Positions 35,403 to 43,729 of a stretch of DNA of 64,000 bases are shown here, one piece after another. Numbering within the stretch: the stretch's first letter is position 1; each line of letters opens with the position of its first letter. The notes beneath the pieces are model-generated. The model searched no databases and was not told where the DNA came from. It saw only the letters and a program-made list of their open reading frames with translations. This DNA comes from Amycolatopsis sp. EV170708-02-1 (GTDB lineage Bacteria > Actinomycetota > Actinomycetes > Mycobacteriales > Pseudonocardiaceae). A program made the position numbers and the translations under genes. The DNA lies in the NCBI RefSeq assembly GCF_022479115.1, contig NZ_CP092497.1, positions 2,976,001 to 3,040,000 on the forward strand, given 5' to 3'.

Positions 35403-36584
35403 TCAGCGCGCGCCGCTGGGGGCTTCGACGGCGTTCGGCCGCTTGAGTTCGGCTTCGGCCGCGCGCAGCGCCTTGCGCTCCTGGCGGCGCGCGATCAGCT
35501 TCTTGCCGGTGCGGATCATCGGCTGCTCCACCCAGCGGTGGATGAGATCCGCGATCGCGAGCCCGACCGCGAACACGGTCAGCGCGCTGATCATCCGGTG
35601 CTCGCCCAGCGGCGGGATCGCCGCGACCACGGCGAAATGCACCGGGCCCTGCAGCAGGTAGAGCGAGTACGAACGCTCACCGACGAACCGCATCACCTTC
35701 GTCGCCAGCAGCCAGCGCAGCGGCCCCGGCGAGACCAGCACCACCAGCAACATCGCCGAGAGCAGGCCGTAGGCGATCAGCAGGCCGAGGTTGCTGCCGG
35801 TCTCCCACCATAGGCTTTCCATGTTGACGTGCAGTACGGCGAAGGCGCCGAACACCGGGATCGCCGCGAGCGGATGGGTCAGCGGTTTGATCACCGCGTA
35901 GGACCGCCGGTAGTGCATCGCGATCGCCAGTACGCAGCCGATCAGCAGGATCGCGTAGTGCACGGTCGAGCGGTAGATCGGCACCTGCGGCCCGTTGAGC
36001 ACCCAGCCGCTGGTGACCCCCACCAGCCCGGCCATCAGCGCGAACGCGGCGAACGCCAGCGCGAGTTTGCGCCAGGCCGCGGCCAGCCCGACGGCGCCCG
36101 CGACCACCAGCAGGAACGGCCAGAACAGGTAGAACTTCTCCTCGATGCCCAGCGTCCACGAGCCGCTGAAGAAGTTGTCCGGGCCGTTCGGGCTGCTGGC
36201 GGGGAAGAACTCGTTGAAGAAGGTCAGGTAGTACTTCAGCGCGTGCGGGAACTCGCGGGTGAAGAACTCCCCGCGCAGCCACACGAACACGATGATCCCG
36301 CCGAGGATCACCAGATACGGCGGCAGGATCCGGAACACCCGCCGCAGATAGAACGCCGAGAGCGAGATCCGGCCGGTCCGGTCCTGCTCACGCAGCAGCA
36401 GCGTCGTGATCAGGAAACCGGACAGCACGAAGAAGATGTAGACACCGACCCAGCCGGACAGCCAGCTCCACTTCGGACCCGCGAAGTGGAAGAGGATCAC
36501 GATGGTGGCCGCGATCGCGCGCAGCCCGTCGAGCGCGGGGAACCGACGCATGGCGAGGAACTCGTCATGGTCCAAAGTGCGCAC
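35403..36584 (-). CDS. Acyltransferase 3 family membrane protein (OafA-like)
   Basis: 393-residue membrane O-acyltransferase with about ten helices. It has RRFPALDGLRAIAATIVILFHF with the conserved R and H, GVYIFFVLSGFLITTLLLRE, RRVFRILPPYL and WTLGIEEKFYLFWP, all family markers. It acylates a cell-surface sugar, lipid or natural product; the substrate cannot be read. The GTG at 36584 has AGGGGG five bases upstream. Monocistronic. Confidence 0.9.
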   Translation of the reverse strand: MRTLDHDEFLAMRRFPALDGLRAIAATIVILFHFAGPKWSWLSGWVGVYIFFVLSGFLITTLLLREQDRTGRISLSAFYLRRVFRILPPYLVILGGIIVFVWLRGEFFTREFPHALKYYLTFFNEFFPASSPNGPDNFFSGSWTLGIEEKFYLFWPFLLVVAGAVGLAAAWRKLALAFAAFALMAGLVGVTSGWVLNGPQVPIYRSTVHYAILLIGCVLAIAMHYRRSYAVIKPLTHPLAAIPVFGAFAVLHVNMESLWWETGSNLGLLIAYGLLSAMLLVVLVSPGPLRWLLATKVMRFVGERSYSLYLLQGPVHFAVVAAIPPLGEHRMISALTVFAVGLAIADLIHRWVEQPMIRTGKKLIARRQERKALRAAEAELKRPNAVEAPSGAR

Positions 36585-36681
36585 AGTGCCCCCTAATGGC
36601 GGTATCGGCCCGGAAGTATACGGGGGCCGCCGTCTGTGCCCTCGCCCCGGCCGGGGGCCTCCTACCAGCGGATTTCGGAGA

Positions 36682-38016
36682 TCACCCAGCGTCACGCGCG
36701 GGTTCGACGTTGTGGGTCAGCCGGAACCGGTTCGCCGGATCGACGGCCGCCTTGACCTCGGCGAGCCGCCGCAGATCGGACGGCGAGTACACCTTGGCCG
36801 CTTCGTCGCCCGCGCCGCTGTCGCCGTAGACGAAGGTCAGGAGTTTGCCGGTCGTCTGGGGCTTCAGCGCGTCGAACAGCTTCCCGTGGGCCGCCTTGAT
36901 CTCGGCCATGCTCGCGCCGTCCACCACGGACAGTGCCCGGACGGTGAAGCGGGCCTCGCGGTCCCAGCCGACCCCGGGGTGCTCGGGCGGGTCGGACAGC
37001 GCGCCGCCGAGCAGGTCCAGCAGGACGACGGTCGGTACCGGGGCGCCGGGGCCCGCGTGTTCGAGGATCGCGTCGAGCATCGTGTCGTCGAGCTCGGCCA
37101 CGGTGACGTTGTCGGCGCGGTAGCCGTGCGGGAACGGCGGCTCGTTCGCGATCTTCCCCGAGTCGGTGAAGGGGAGCTCGGCGAGCGTGTCACCCAGCAC
37201 GGGGGCGGCGGCGCGCAGCGGGGCGACCAGGCGTTCGCCCTCGGCGGCGTCGCCGAGGTAGGCGATCCGGATCTGCGCTACGTGCTGCCCGCGCAGCGGC
37301 TCGGGCACCATCGGCAGATCCGGCATCGGGACCATGCCCAGCGACGACGTCATCTCGCGCGGCAGGTCCGCCGCCCAGTCGCGCCAGGCGTGGAGCACCG
37401 CGGACAGCGACTCGGTGCCGAACTGCAGGCTCCCGCCGTACAGCCGGGTGACCGGGACGAGCCGGAACTCCAGCGCGGTGACGATCCCGAAGTTGTCGCG
37501 GCCGCCGCGCAGTGCCCAGAACAGGTCGCTTTCGGCGTCCGGGGTGGCGCGGCGGAGCTCGCCGTCGGCGGTCACGACCTCGATCGCGGTCACCTGGTCG
37601 GCGGCCAGCCCGAATTTGCGGCCGAGCAGGCTGAACCCGCCGCCGAGGGTGTAGCCGACGACACCGACGCCGGGGAAGGAGCCGCTCAGCGGCGCGAGCC
37701 CGTGCTTCGCGGCCGCCTCGATGACCGCACCCCAGCGCACGCCCGCGTCGACCCGTGCGACGCCGCCCTCGATCCGGATCCCGGTCATGCGGTGGGTGGT
37801 GACGAGCACGCCGCCCTCGAAGGGGACGCCCACGCCGTGGCCGGTCGAGTGGACGGCGATCGGCAGATCGTGCTCGGCGGCGTGACGGACGGCCTCGACG
37901 ACGTCGGCGGCCGAAGCGGCGGGCACGATGACGTCGGGGCGGCGGGGCACCGCGGTCTGGAAACCGGCGAGTTCGTTGTCGTAGTCCGGGTCACCGGAGC
38001 GGAGCATCGTGGTCAT
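36682..38016 (-). CDS. FAD-binding oxidoreductase (berberine-bridge/GlcD type)
   Basis: 444-residue flavoprotein of the PCMH/vanillyl-alcohol-oxidase superfamily. The FAD domain has VPAASAADVVEAVRHAAEHDLPIAV, HSTGHGVGVPFEGGVLV (His in the position used for covalent FAD), GSFPGVGVVGYTLGGGFSLLGRKFG and DLFWALRGGRDNFGIVTALEF. The C-terminal BBE segment is VYSPSDLRRLAEVKAAVDPANRF. The cysteine used by bicovalent members is replaced at GYTLGG. Divergent from a LysR gene, its likely regulator. Substrate unknown. Confidence 0.9.
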   Translation of the reverse strand: MTTMLRSGDPDYDNELAGFQTAVPRRPDVIVPAASAADVVEAVRHAAEHDLPIAVHSTGHGVGVPFEGGVLVTTHRMTGIRIEGGVARVDAGVRWGAVIEAAAKHGLAPLSGSFPGVGVVGYTLGGGFSLLGRKFGLAADQVTAIEVVTADGELRRATPDAESDLFWALRGGRDNFGIVTALEFRLVPVTRLYGGSLQFGTESLSAVLHAWRDWAADLPREMTSSLGMVPMPDLPMVPEPLRGQHVAQIRIAYLGDAAEGERLVAPLRAAAPVLGDTLAELPFTDSGKIANEPPFPHGYRADNVTVAELDDTMLDAILEHAGPGAPVPTVVLLDLLGGALSDPPEHPGVGWDREARFTVRALSVVDGASMAEIKAAHGKLFDALKPQTTGKLLTFVYGDSGAGDEAAKVYSPSDLRRLAEVKAAVDPANRFRLTHNVEPARDAG

Positions 38017-38086
38017 GGCTCCAGCGTGATCTCGATTCGGCCAGAAGTCCAAGATCTGGTTTGTCTGGCAACTAGAATCATCGGTT

Positions 38087-38971
38087 ATGGAACTGCGTCA
38101 GCTCGAATACTTCGTCGCGGTGGCCGAAGAAGCGAATTTCACCCGCGCCGCCGAGCGGCTGCACGTCGCGCAGCCCGGCGTCAGCGCGCAGATCCGCCGC
38201 CTCGAACGCGAGCTCGGGCAGCCGCTGCTCGACCGGTCGGCCAGGGCGGTGCGGCTGACCGAGGTCGGCGCCGCCGCGCTCCCGCACGCGCGGGCCGCGC
38301 TCGCCGCCGTCGCCGGGGTGCGGCAGGCGGTCGACGAGCTCACCGGGCTGGTCCGCGGCCAGGTCGCGATGGGCATGGTGTCCTCACGCGGCCCGGTCAA
38401 CCTGCCGGATCTGCTCGCGCGCTTCCACGAGCGTCATCCGGCCGTCGACATCACGCTCGCCGAGGCGACCTCCGACGTCCTGCTCGCGGGCGTCGCCGAC
38501 GGCCGGTTCGACGTCGCGCTGATCGGGGTCTCCGGCGAACCGCCGCCGGGGATCGGCCTCGAAGTCGTCCTCGACGAGCCACTGGTCGCCGTCTCCGGCC
38601 CGGACGATCCGCTCACCGGGCAGGCCACGATCACGTTGTCGGAGCTGGAGAGCCGGTCGCTGGTGAGCCTGCCGAAGGGCACCGGCATGCGCGCGATCGT
38701 CGACGCGGCGTTCCTCGCCGACGGCGCGCAGCCGAGGGTGACGCTGGAGGCGGGCGATCCGAACGTCGTCGCCGAACTGGTCGGGCGCGGGCTCGGCGTC
38801 GCCGTGGTGCCGATGTCGCTGGCGACGCATTACACGAAGCTGCACGCCATGGAGATCACTCGGCCGGCCGGGCTGCGCGCGAAACTGGCGCTGGCCTGGC
38901 GGACGGAGGGGCCGGTCAGCCCCGCCGCCCGCGTGTTCATCAGTCAGGCACGGGCGCTGCTCGGGTTGTGA
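38087..38971 (+). CDS. LysR-family transcriptional regulator
   Basis: 294 residues: N-terminal winged helix MELRQLEYFVAVAEEANFTR, AAERLHVAQPGVSAQIRRLE; C-terminal periplasmic-binding-like effector domain. Divergent from the FAD oxidoreductase with a 70-base shared promoter containing A/T-rich AGATCTGGTTTGTCTGGC near 38050, a plausible binding area. Its 3' end overlaps the convergent methyltransferase by 32 bases. Confidence 0.93.
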   Translation: MELRQLEYFVAVAEEANFTRAAERLHVAQPGVSAQIRRLERELGQPLLDRSARAVRLTEVGAAALPHARAALAAVAGVRQAVDELTGLVRGQVAMGMVSSRGPVNLPDLLARFHERHPAVDITLAEATSDVLLAGVADGRFDVALIGVSGEPPPGIGLEVVLDEPLVAVSGPDDPLTGQATITLSELESRSLVSLPKGTGMRAIVDAAFLADGAQPRVTLEAGDPNVVAELVGRGLGVAVVPMSLATHYTKLHAMEITRPAGLRAKLALAWRTEGPVSPAARVFISQARALLGL

Positions 38972-40004
38972 GCCGCCACAGCGAGGTGACCTCCTTCGCG
39001 TCGGCCCGCGGATGCCTCGGCCGGATGTCCTCCCTGCCCCGGACTTCGAGGCCGGACCGCTCGAACGCGTCGAGGAGTTCTTCGCGCCGGCGCAGGCCCA
39101 GCAGTTCGGCGAGATCGGACAGGATCAGCCACGCTTCCCCGCCGGGTTCGAGATGCCGGGGCAGCCGGTCGAGGAACGCTTTCAGCATCCGGCTTCCGGG
39201 GTCGTAGACGGCGCGTTCGAGCGGGGTGTGCGCCCGGGCGGGCAGCCAGGGCGGATTGCAGACGATCAGAGGTGCGCGGCCCGGCGGGAACACGTCCACC
39301 TCAAGGGTTTCGATTCCGCCGAAACCCAGGCGATCGAAGTTCTCCCGCGCGCAGGCGAGCGCGAGGGGTTCGTTGTCCGTCGCCACCACGCGTTCGACGC
39401 CCCGGTGCGCGAGGACCGAGGCGAGTACGCCGGTGCCGGTGCCGATGTCGAACGCCAGTTCCTTGGCCGGCAAAGGAGTTCGCGCCACCAGATCGACGTA
39501 TTCGCCGCGGACGGGGGAGAAGACCCCATGATGCGGGTGGATTTTGGCGCCGAGCGCCGGGATTTCGACGCCCTTCACCCGCCATTCGTGCGCGCCGACG
39601 ACGCCGAGCAGCTCGCGCAAGGACACCAGCGACGCGGCGTCGGACGGCCCGTAGACCTCGGCGCACGCGTCGCGTACGTCTGGCGCTCGGCGCAACGGCA
39701 GGACGTGGCCCGGATCCAGCGGGACCAGCAGCCTGCCGAGGATCCGCGCCCGGCGTGACCGATGGTTCCGCTGCTCCGGAAAAGGTTTCCCGGCCGCCGT
39801 ACCGCACCGGCGGGACATCGCGGCGAGGAGGTTCCGCGCGCCCGGGAAATCGCCGTACCAGGCGAGACCGGTGCCGGACGCGGCGAGCCGGAACGCCTCG
39901 CCGGCGGTGACGCGATCGTCGACGGGGACGACGTTTCCGGGCATTTTCGTGCCGACGGTGGTCAGCCAGCGCCGACCACCGTCCTTTGTGGACAGGGGGT
40001 TCAT
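38940..40004 (-). CDS. Class I methyltransferase (HemK/RsmC-like)
   Basis: 354-residue SAM-dependent methyltransferase. Motif I is ELAFDIGTGTGVLASVLAHRG, motif II VVATDNEP, and motif IV NPPW (IVCNPPWLPARAHTP), as in N-methyltransferases acting on glutamine, adenine or guanine. A separate N-terminal domain of about 150 residues precedes it. Target (rRNA, protein or small molecule) unknown. Overlaps the lysR end on the opposite strand; monocistronic. Confidence 0.85.
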   Translation of the reverse strand: MNPLSTKDGGRRWLTTVGTKMPGNVVPVDDRVTAGEAFRLAASGTGLAWYGDFPGARNLLAAMSRRCGTAAGKPFPEQRNHRSRRARILGRLLVPLDPGHVLPLRRAPDVRDACAEVYGPSDAASLVSLRELLGVVGAHEWRVKGVEIPALGAKIHPHHGVFSPVRGEYVDLVARTPLPAKELAFDIGTGTGVLASVLAHRGVERVVATDNEPLALACARENFDRLGFGGIETLEVDVFPPGRAPLIVCNPPWLPARAHTPLERAVYDPGSRMLKAFLDRLPRHLEPGGEAWLILSDLAELLGLRRREELLDAFERSGLEVRGREDIRPRHPRADAKEVTSLWRLTTRAAPVPD

Positions 40005-40122
40005 GGTTTCCGTTCCTGTTTTCGCCCGCGGCGAAGAGACCCCGCGGGCTCCGTGGGGTGTGGTCAGGAACGGCGGTTAGTGGACCACCGCGGCATGAAC
40101 CGGTGTCGACACGAAGCCGAGT

Positions 40123-40947
40123 TTAGCGGAACGACGCGGCGTGCTCGGCCGCCCAGACCTCGAAGTCCAGCCCCGGCCTGCCGGTGACGTCCTGGACGAT
40201 CGAGGTGACTTCGCCCGGTTTCGTCACCAGTTCCCGGAATCCGGTCAGCATCGTTTCGACGATGAAGTCCGGCATCTTGGCGAGCATGGCCGCACGTGCT
40301 TCTTCGAGCGGGATCTCCTCCCAGCGCGCCGGACGGCCCGCGGCATCGCCGATGATGCGGACCTGTTCGGCCTGCGTGAGCGGCCGCGTGCCGGTGAGCG
40401 TGTACTTGGCCCCCGCGTGCCCGGCGCCGGTCAGCGCTTCGACCGCCACCGCGGCGATGTCCTTCTCGTGGATCATCGGCATCGACGCCTCGCCGTAGAC
40501 GCCGCGGACGACGCCGTCCGCGCGGATCGACGGCGCCCACCCGAGGGCATTCGTCGCGAAGGCGTGCGGCCGCAGGAAGGTCCACTCCACGCCCGCGGCT
40601 TCGATCGCCTCCTCGACGGTGCGATGCCAGGCGCCGATGGCGTTGTCCTGCTCCGCGAGGGAATCGTCGACGGCGCCCGAGGAAAGGAACACCACCCGCT
40701 TCACCCGTTCCCCGAGCAGCGACACCGTGGGGACCAGGGCCTCGGCGGCGCCGGAGAGCATCAGGAACACCGTGTCGACGCCGTCGAGTGCCGGAGCGAT
40801 CGTTTCCGGTTCCGCCAGGTCGCCGCGGACGCCGTCCGGTGGCGGGTTCCGGCTCAGCGGCCGGACCGGGACGTCCCGCGCCCGCAGCTGGGCGACGACC
40901 TGCGAACCGACGTTGCCCGTCGCGCCGGCGACCAGGATCGGCTTCAT
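40123..40947 (-). CDS. NmrA-like NAD(P)-binding oxidoreductase
   Basis: 274-residue atypical short-chain dehydrogenase: PILVAGATGNVGSQVVAQL at the N-terminus (GxxGxxG), RGDLAEPETIAPALDGVDTVFL, VVFLSSGAV and FLRPHAFATNAL. No YxxxK active site is seen, as in NmrA/QOR2 sensors or quinone reductases. It overlaps the upstream monooxygenase gene (ATGA) and lies under the SoxR-type promoter at 41559-41589, so it probably acts in the response to redox-active compounds. Confidence 0.88.
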   Translation of the reverse strand: MKPILVAGATGNVGSQVVAQLRARDVPVRPLSRNPPPDGVRGDLAEPETIAPALDGVDTVFLMLSGAAEALVPTVSLLGERVKRVVFLSSGAVDDSLAEQDNAIGAWHRTVEEAIEAAGVEWTFLRPHAFATNALGWAPSIRADGVVRGVYGEASMPMIHEKDIAAVAVEALTGAGHAGAKYTLTGTRPLTQAEQVRIIGDAAGRPARWEEIPLEEARAAMLAKMPDFIVETMLTGFRELVTKPGEVTSIVQDVTGRPGLDFEVWAAEHAASFR

Positions 40948-41528
40948 GCCGCCACCGCCGAGAAGACCGGGCGGTACCGCTTGACCGACCCGCCCGACAT
41001 CCCCGGGTAGGTCTGCACCTTCTTCCACAGGTCCGTCGTCCCGATGCCGTCGGCGCCCGGGGCAGAGAGTGCGGCGAGATGGGCTTCGGCGCTCGCCCAT
41101 TCGGCGTAGTTCAGCACCCTGGTCCCGTCGGTGCTCACGTGGAAGAACCCCGAGATCCCGCCTTCCGGCCGGGCGGGTTCCGACGCGAGCGCTTCGAAGA
41201 CGAGGTCGATCCAGTCGCGTTGCCGCCGCTCGTCGGGTCCTTCGAACTCGACCGAGACGATCACGAGGCAGCCTGGTGTCCCTTCGCCGCGCTGTCCGCG
41301 GTAGAGCTGGAACACGGGTGCGCCGTCCAAGCCTAGGATGGCGTCTTCGCTGGTCCACTGCTCGTAGGTGAAGGCGCCGTCGTGGTCGATGCCTTCGTAC
41401 GCGGTGAAGGAAACGAGCCCTTCGTGGCTCTTGTACGCCGCCCGTGCCGCGTCGGCGTCCGGCCATTCCCGCGCCACCACGAAGGTCGTCCCGTCCGGCG
41501 TCGGCCAATGTCCTTTGTGGATGGTCAT
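40944..41528 (-). CDS. Antibiotic-biosynthesis-monooxygenase (ABM) domain protein
   Basis: 194 residues with one or two ferredoxin-like ABM repeats: GTTFVVAREWPDADAARAAY near the start and GISGFFHVSTDGTRVLNYAEWASAEAHLAAL later, the second being the classic ABM pattern. Such cofactor-free monooxygenases oxidise quinone-like or polyketide substrates. ATG 41528 is chosen: AGGGGA lies eight bases upstream and the predicted start of transcription is near 41552. ATG 41552 would need leaderless translation. First gene of the SoxR-controlled pair. Confidence 0.82.
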   Translation of the reverse strand: MTIHKGHWPTPDGTTFVVAREWPDADAARAAYKSHEGLVSFTAYEGIDHDGAFTYEQWTSEDAILGLDGAPVFQLYRGQRGEGTPGCLVIVSVEFEGPDERRQRDWIDLVFEALASEPARPEGGISGFFHVSTDGTRVLNYAEWASAEAHLAALSAPGADGIGTTDLWKKVQTYPGMSGGSVKRYRPVFSAVAA

Positions 41529-41558
41529 TTCGGAGGTCCCCTGTACTGTCATGCCTCC

Positions 41559-41589
41559 AGCATGAAACTTAAACAAGGGTTCAAGTCAA
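41559..41589 (-). promoter_or_regulatory. SoxR-type promoter with 19-bp spacer
   Basis: On the minus strand TTGACT (-35, 41589-41584) and CATGCT (-10, 41564-41559) are separated by exactly 19 bases, the over-long spacing of MerR-family promoters. The spacer is filled by the near-perfect dyad ACTTAAAC-AAGG-GTTCAAGT (41567-41586, seven of eight pairs). It drives the monooxygenase-NmrA pair. Confidence 0.78.
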
Positions 41590-41604
41590 GCTAGGATCAT
41601 GGGC

Positions 41605-42051
41605 ATGTCCGAACTCCCGGCCGAACTCACCATCGGGGAGCTGTCCCGGCGCAGCGGTGTCGCCACCTCCGCCCTGCGCTTCTACGAACGCCAGGGCCTC
41701 ATCAGCAGCAGGCGGACCAGCGGAAACCAGCGCCGCTACCCGCGTAGCGCGCTCCGCCTGGTTGCGTTCATCCGCGCGTCGCACCATCTCGGCATCCCGC
41801 TGGAGGTCATCGGCGGCGTGCTCGACTTCCTGCCCGAGGGCGCCGCGCCGGACCACGCGTTCTGGCAACGGGCCTCCCAATGCTGGAGCGCCGAACTCAA
41901 CAAGCGCATCGAGCAGCTGGAGTGCATGCGGGACCGGTTCACCGAATGCATCGGCTGCGGCTGCCTGTCCTTCGACCAGTGCGTACTGGTGAACCCCGGT
42001 GACGTCCTCGCCGCCAAGGGACCCGGACCGGCGCGGCTGATCAACGACTGA
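41605..42051 (+). CDS. soxR: Redox-sensing activator SoxR (MerR family)
   Basis: 148 residues: MerR winged helix ([26 protein letters not shown]), dimerisation helix, and the [2Fe-2S] motif [12 protein letters not shown] (Cys115, 118, 120, 126), which defines SoxR. Redox-cycling compounds oxidise the cluster and switch on the promoter. ATG 41605 is preferred to 41599 as AGGA lies eight bases upstream. The divergent ABM-NmrA pair with a SoxR promoter matches the actinomycete pattern in which SoxR senses endogenous redox-active metabolites rather than superoxide. Confidence 0.94.
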   Translation: MSELPAELTIGELSRRSGVATSALRFYERQGLISSRRTSGNQRRYPRSALRLVAFIRASHHLGIPLEVIGGVLDFLPEGAAPDHAFWQRASQCWSAELNKRIEQLECMRDRFTECIGCGCLSFDQCVLVNPGDVLAAKGPGPARLIND

Positions 42052-43261
42052 GCACGGCCAGTTTTCGTTCCAGCAGCCGTCGTTCGGCGCTGTTGCCCGC
42101 CTGCCGGATCGCCTCTTCGTACTCCTGGGCGGCTTCCGTCGTGCGGCCCGCGCGATGCAGCAGATCGGCGCGGATGGCGTGGTACAGGTGGTATCCCTCC
42201 AGGTCGAGGGCGTCGATCACGTCGAGCGCGATCGACGGGCCGCGTACCTCGGCGACCGCGACGGCCCGGTTGAGCGCGACGACGGGCGTCGGATTCATCG
42301 CGAGCAGCAGGTCGTACAGCTCGACGACCTGCGACCAGTCCGTGCTCGCGGTGTCGGCGGCGTCGCTGTGGACGGCGTTGATCGCCGCCTGGATCTGGTA
42401 TGGCCCCGGCTGGTTCCGGCGCAGGCAGGCACGGACCAGCGCCTGCCCTTCGGCGATGAGCGCCCGATCCCAGCGGGACCGGTCCTGCTCCGCCAGCAGC
42501 ACGACGTCGCCGTCCTCGCCGGTGCGGGCGGCGCGACGCGACTCGGTGAGCAGCATCAGCGCCAGGAGCCCGGTGGCCTCCGGTTCGTCGGGCATGAGGC
42601 CGGCCAGCAGCCTGCCGAGCTGGATCGCCTCGGCGCACAGGTCCTCCCGCACCAGCCGCTCGCCCGAGCTGGCCGCGTACCCCTCGTTGAACACGAGGTA
42701 GATCACGGCGAGCACCGAACGCAGCCGGTCCGGCAGGTCGGCGTCGCCGGGCACGCGATACGGGATCTTCGCGTCGCGGATCTTGCCCTTCGCCCGGACC
42801 AGCCGCTGGGCCATCGTCGTCTCGGGGACGAAGAACGCGTGCGCGATTTCGGCCGTGGTCAAGCCGCCCAGCAGTTTCAGCGTCAGCGCGACCTGCGCGG
42901 GGACGGCGAGCGCGGGGTGACAGCAGGTGAAGATCAGGCGTAGGCGGTCGTCGCGCACCGGGCCCTCCTCCACTGGTTCACTGTCCGCGTTGAGCAGCGC
43001 GGCCTGGGCGTGCTTGTCGTCGCGCGCGGCTTCCCGGCGCAGACGGTCGACGGCCTTGTTACGGGCGGTCTTGATGATCCAGCCCGCCGGGCTCGGCGGT
43101 GGACCGCTGGACGGCCACCGGTCCACCGCCTCGGCGAAGGCGTCCTGGACCGCGTCTTCGGCGATGTCGATGCTGCCGAAGACGCGGACCAGCACGGATA
43201 CCGCGCGGCCGTACTCCTGTGCGAAGACGCGGCCGATGTCTTCGGAGGTCAGGGCACGCAC
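42041..43261 (-). CDS. ECF42-type RNA polymerase sigma factor with C-terminal helical extension
   Basis: 406-residue sigma factor. Region 2 is [38 protein letters not shown]. Region 4 is [37 protein letters not shown] long TPR-like C-terminus ([47 protein letters not shown]) follows. No anti-sigma gene is present; instead it overlaps a DGPF gene by 13 bases, the hallmark of group ECF42. The extension is thought to control activity. GTG start at 43261. It converges on soxR. Confidence 0.92.
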   Translation of the reverse strand: MRALTSEDIGRVFAQEYGRAVSVLVRVFGSIDIAEDAVQDAFAEAVDRWPSSGPPPSPAGWIIKTARNKAVDRLRREAARDDKHAQAALLNADSEPVEEGPVRDDRLRLIFTCCHPALAVPAQVALTLKLLGGLTTAEIAHAFFVPETTMAQRLVRAKGKIRDAKIPYRVPGDADLPDRLRSVLAVIYLVFNEGYAASSGERLVREDLCAEAIQLGRLLAGLMPDEPEATGLLALMLLTESRRAARTGEDGDVVLLAEQDRSRWDRALIAEGQALVRACLRRNQPGPYQIQAAINAVHSDAADTASTDWSQVVELYDLLLAMNPTPVVALNRAVAVAEVRGPSIALDVIDALDLEGYHLYHAIRADLLHRAGRTTEAAQEYEEAIRQAGNSAERRLLERKLAVLSR

Positions 43262-43617
43262 GAAGGGTCTTCCACACCCTGGAACGGCCGGACCTCGACC
43301 GGGAGATAGGTGATCTCGGCGATCCGGCGGCCCCAGTCGAGCGCGGCGTCCAGATCCGGCACCTCGACGATGGTGAAACCGCCGAGATGTTCCTTCCCTT
43401 CGAGGTACGGGCCGTCGAGCGTCGCGATCTGACCGTTCTCCGAGGCGCGCAGCACGGTCGCCGTGGTCGGCGGGTGCAGGCCGGCGGCGAACACCCACAC
43501 CCCCGCGGTCTTCATCTCGTCGTTGAGCGCCTGGATCTTGCGCGTCACCGTTTCGAGGAACTCCGGCGGCGGGAGGGGGCCGTCGGGGTGGTACAGGCTG
43601 ATCAGGTACTGGGTCAT
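43249..43617 (-). CDS. DGPF (YCII-related) domain protein, ECF42 partner
   Basis: 122 residues of the YCII/DGPF fold: [39 protein letters not shown] and the name-giving [29 protein letters not shown] lies six bases before the ATG. Co-transcribed with the sigma factor; in this sigma group DGPF genes are commonly regulon members as well as neighbours. The biochemical role is unknown. Confidence 0.92.
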   Translation of the reverse strand: MTQYLISLYHPDGPLPPPEFLETVTRKIQALNDEMKTAGVWVFAAGLHPPTTATVLRASENGQIATLDGPYLEGKEHLGGFTIVEVPDLDAALDWGRRIAEITYLPVEVRPFQGVEDPSCVP

Positions 43618-43729
43618 GGCGTCCTCCTCGTTCGTGCGGACTTTCACTCCCTATACGAAGGGCGACCCGCCGATTCGACAGCGACGGCGATCTTTCCGGT
43701 TTTTTTCTTTCCGCGCACTTCGTCGCAGG

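Noticed and set aside
36502..39207. Plus-strand frame of 901 residues
   Set aside because: Runs opposite the FAD oxidoreductase and then out of frame through lysR; composition is a low-complexity Arg/Gly/Ala shadow with no domain.
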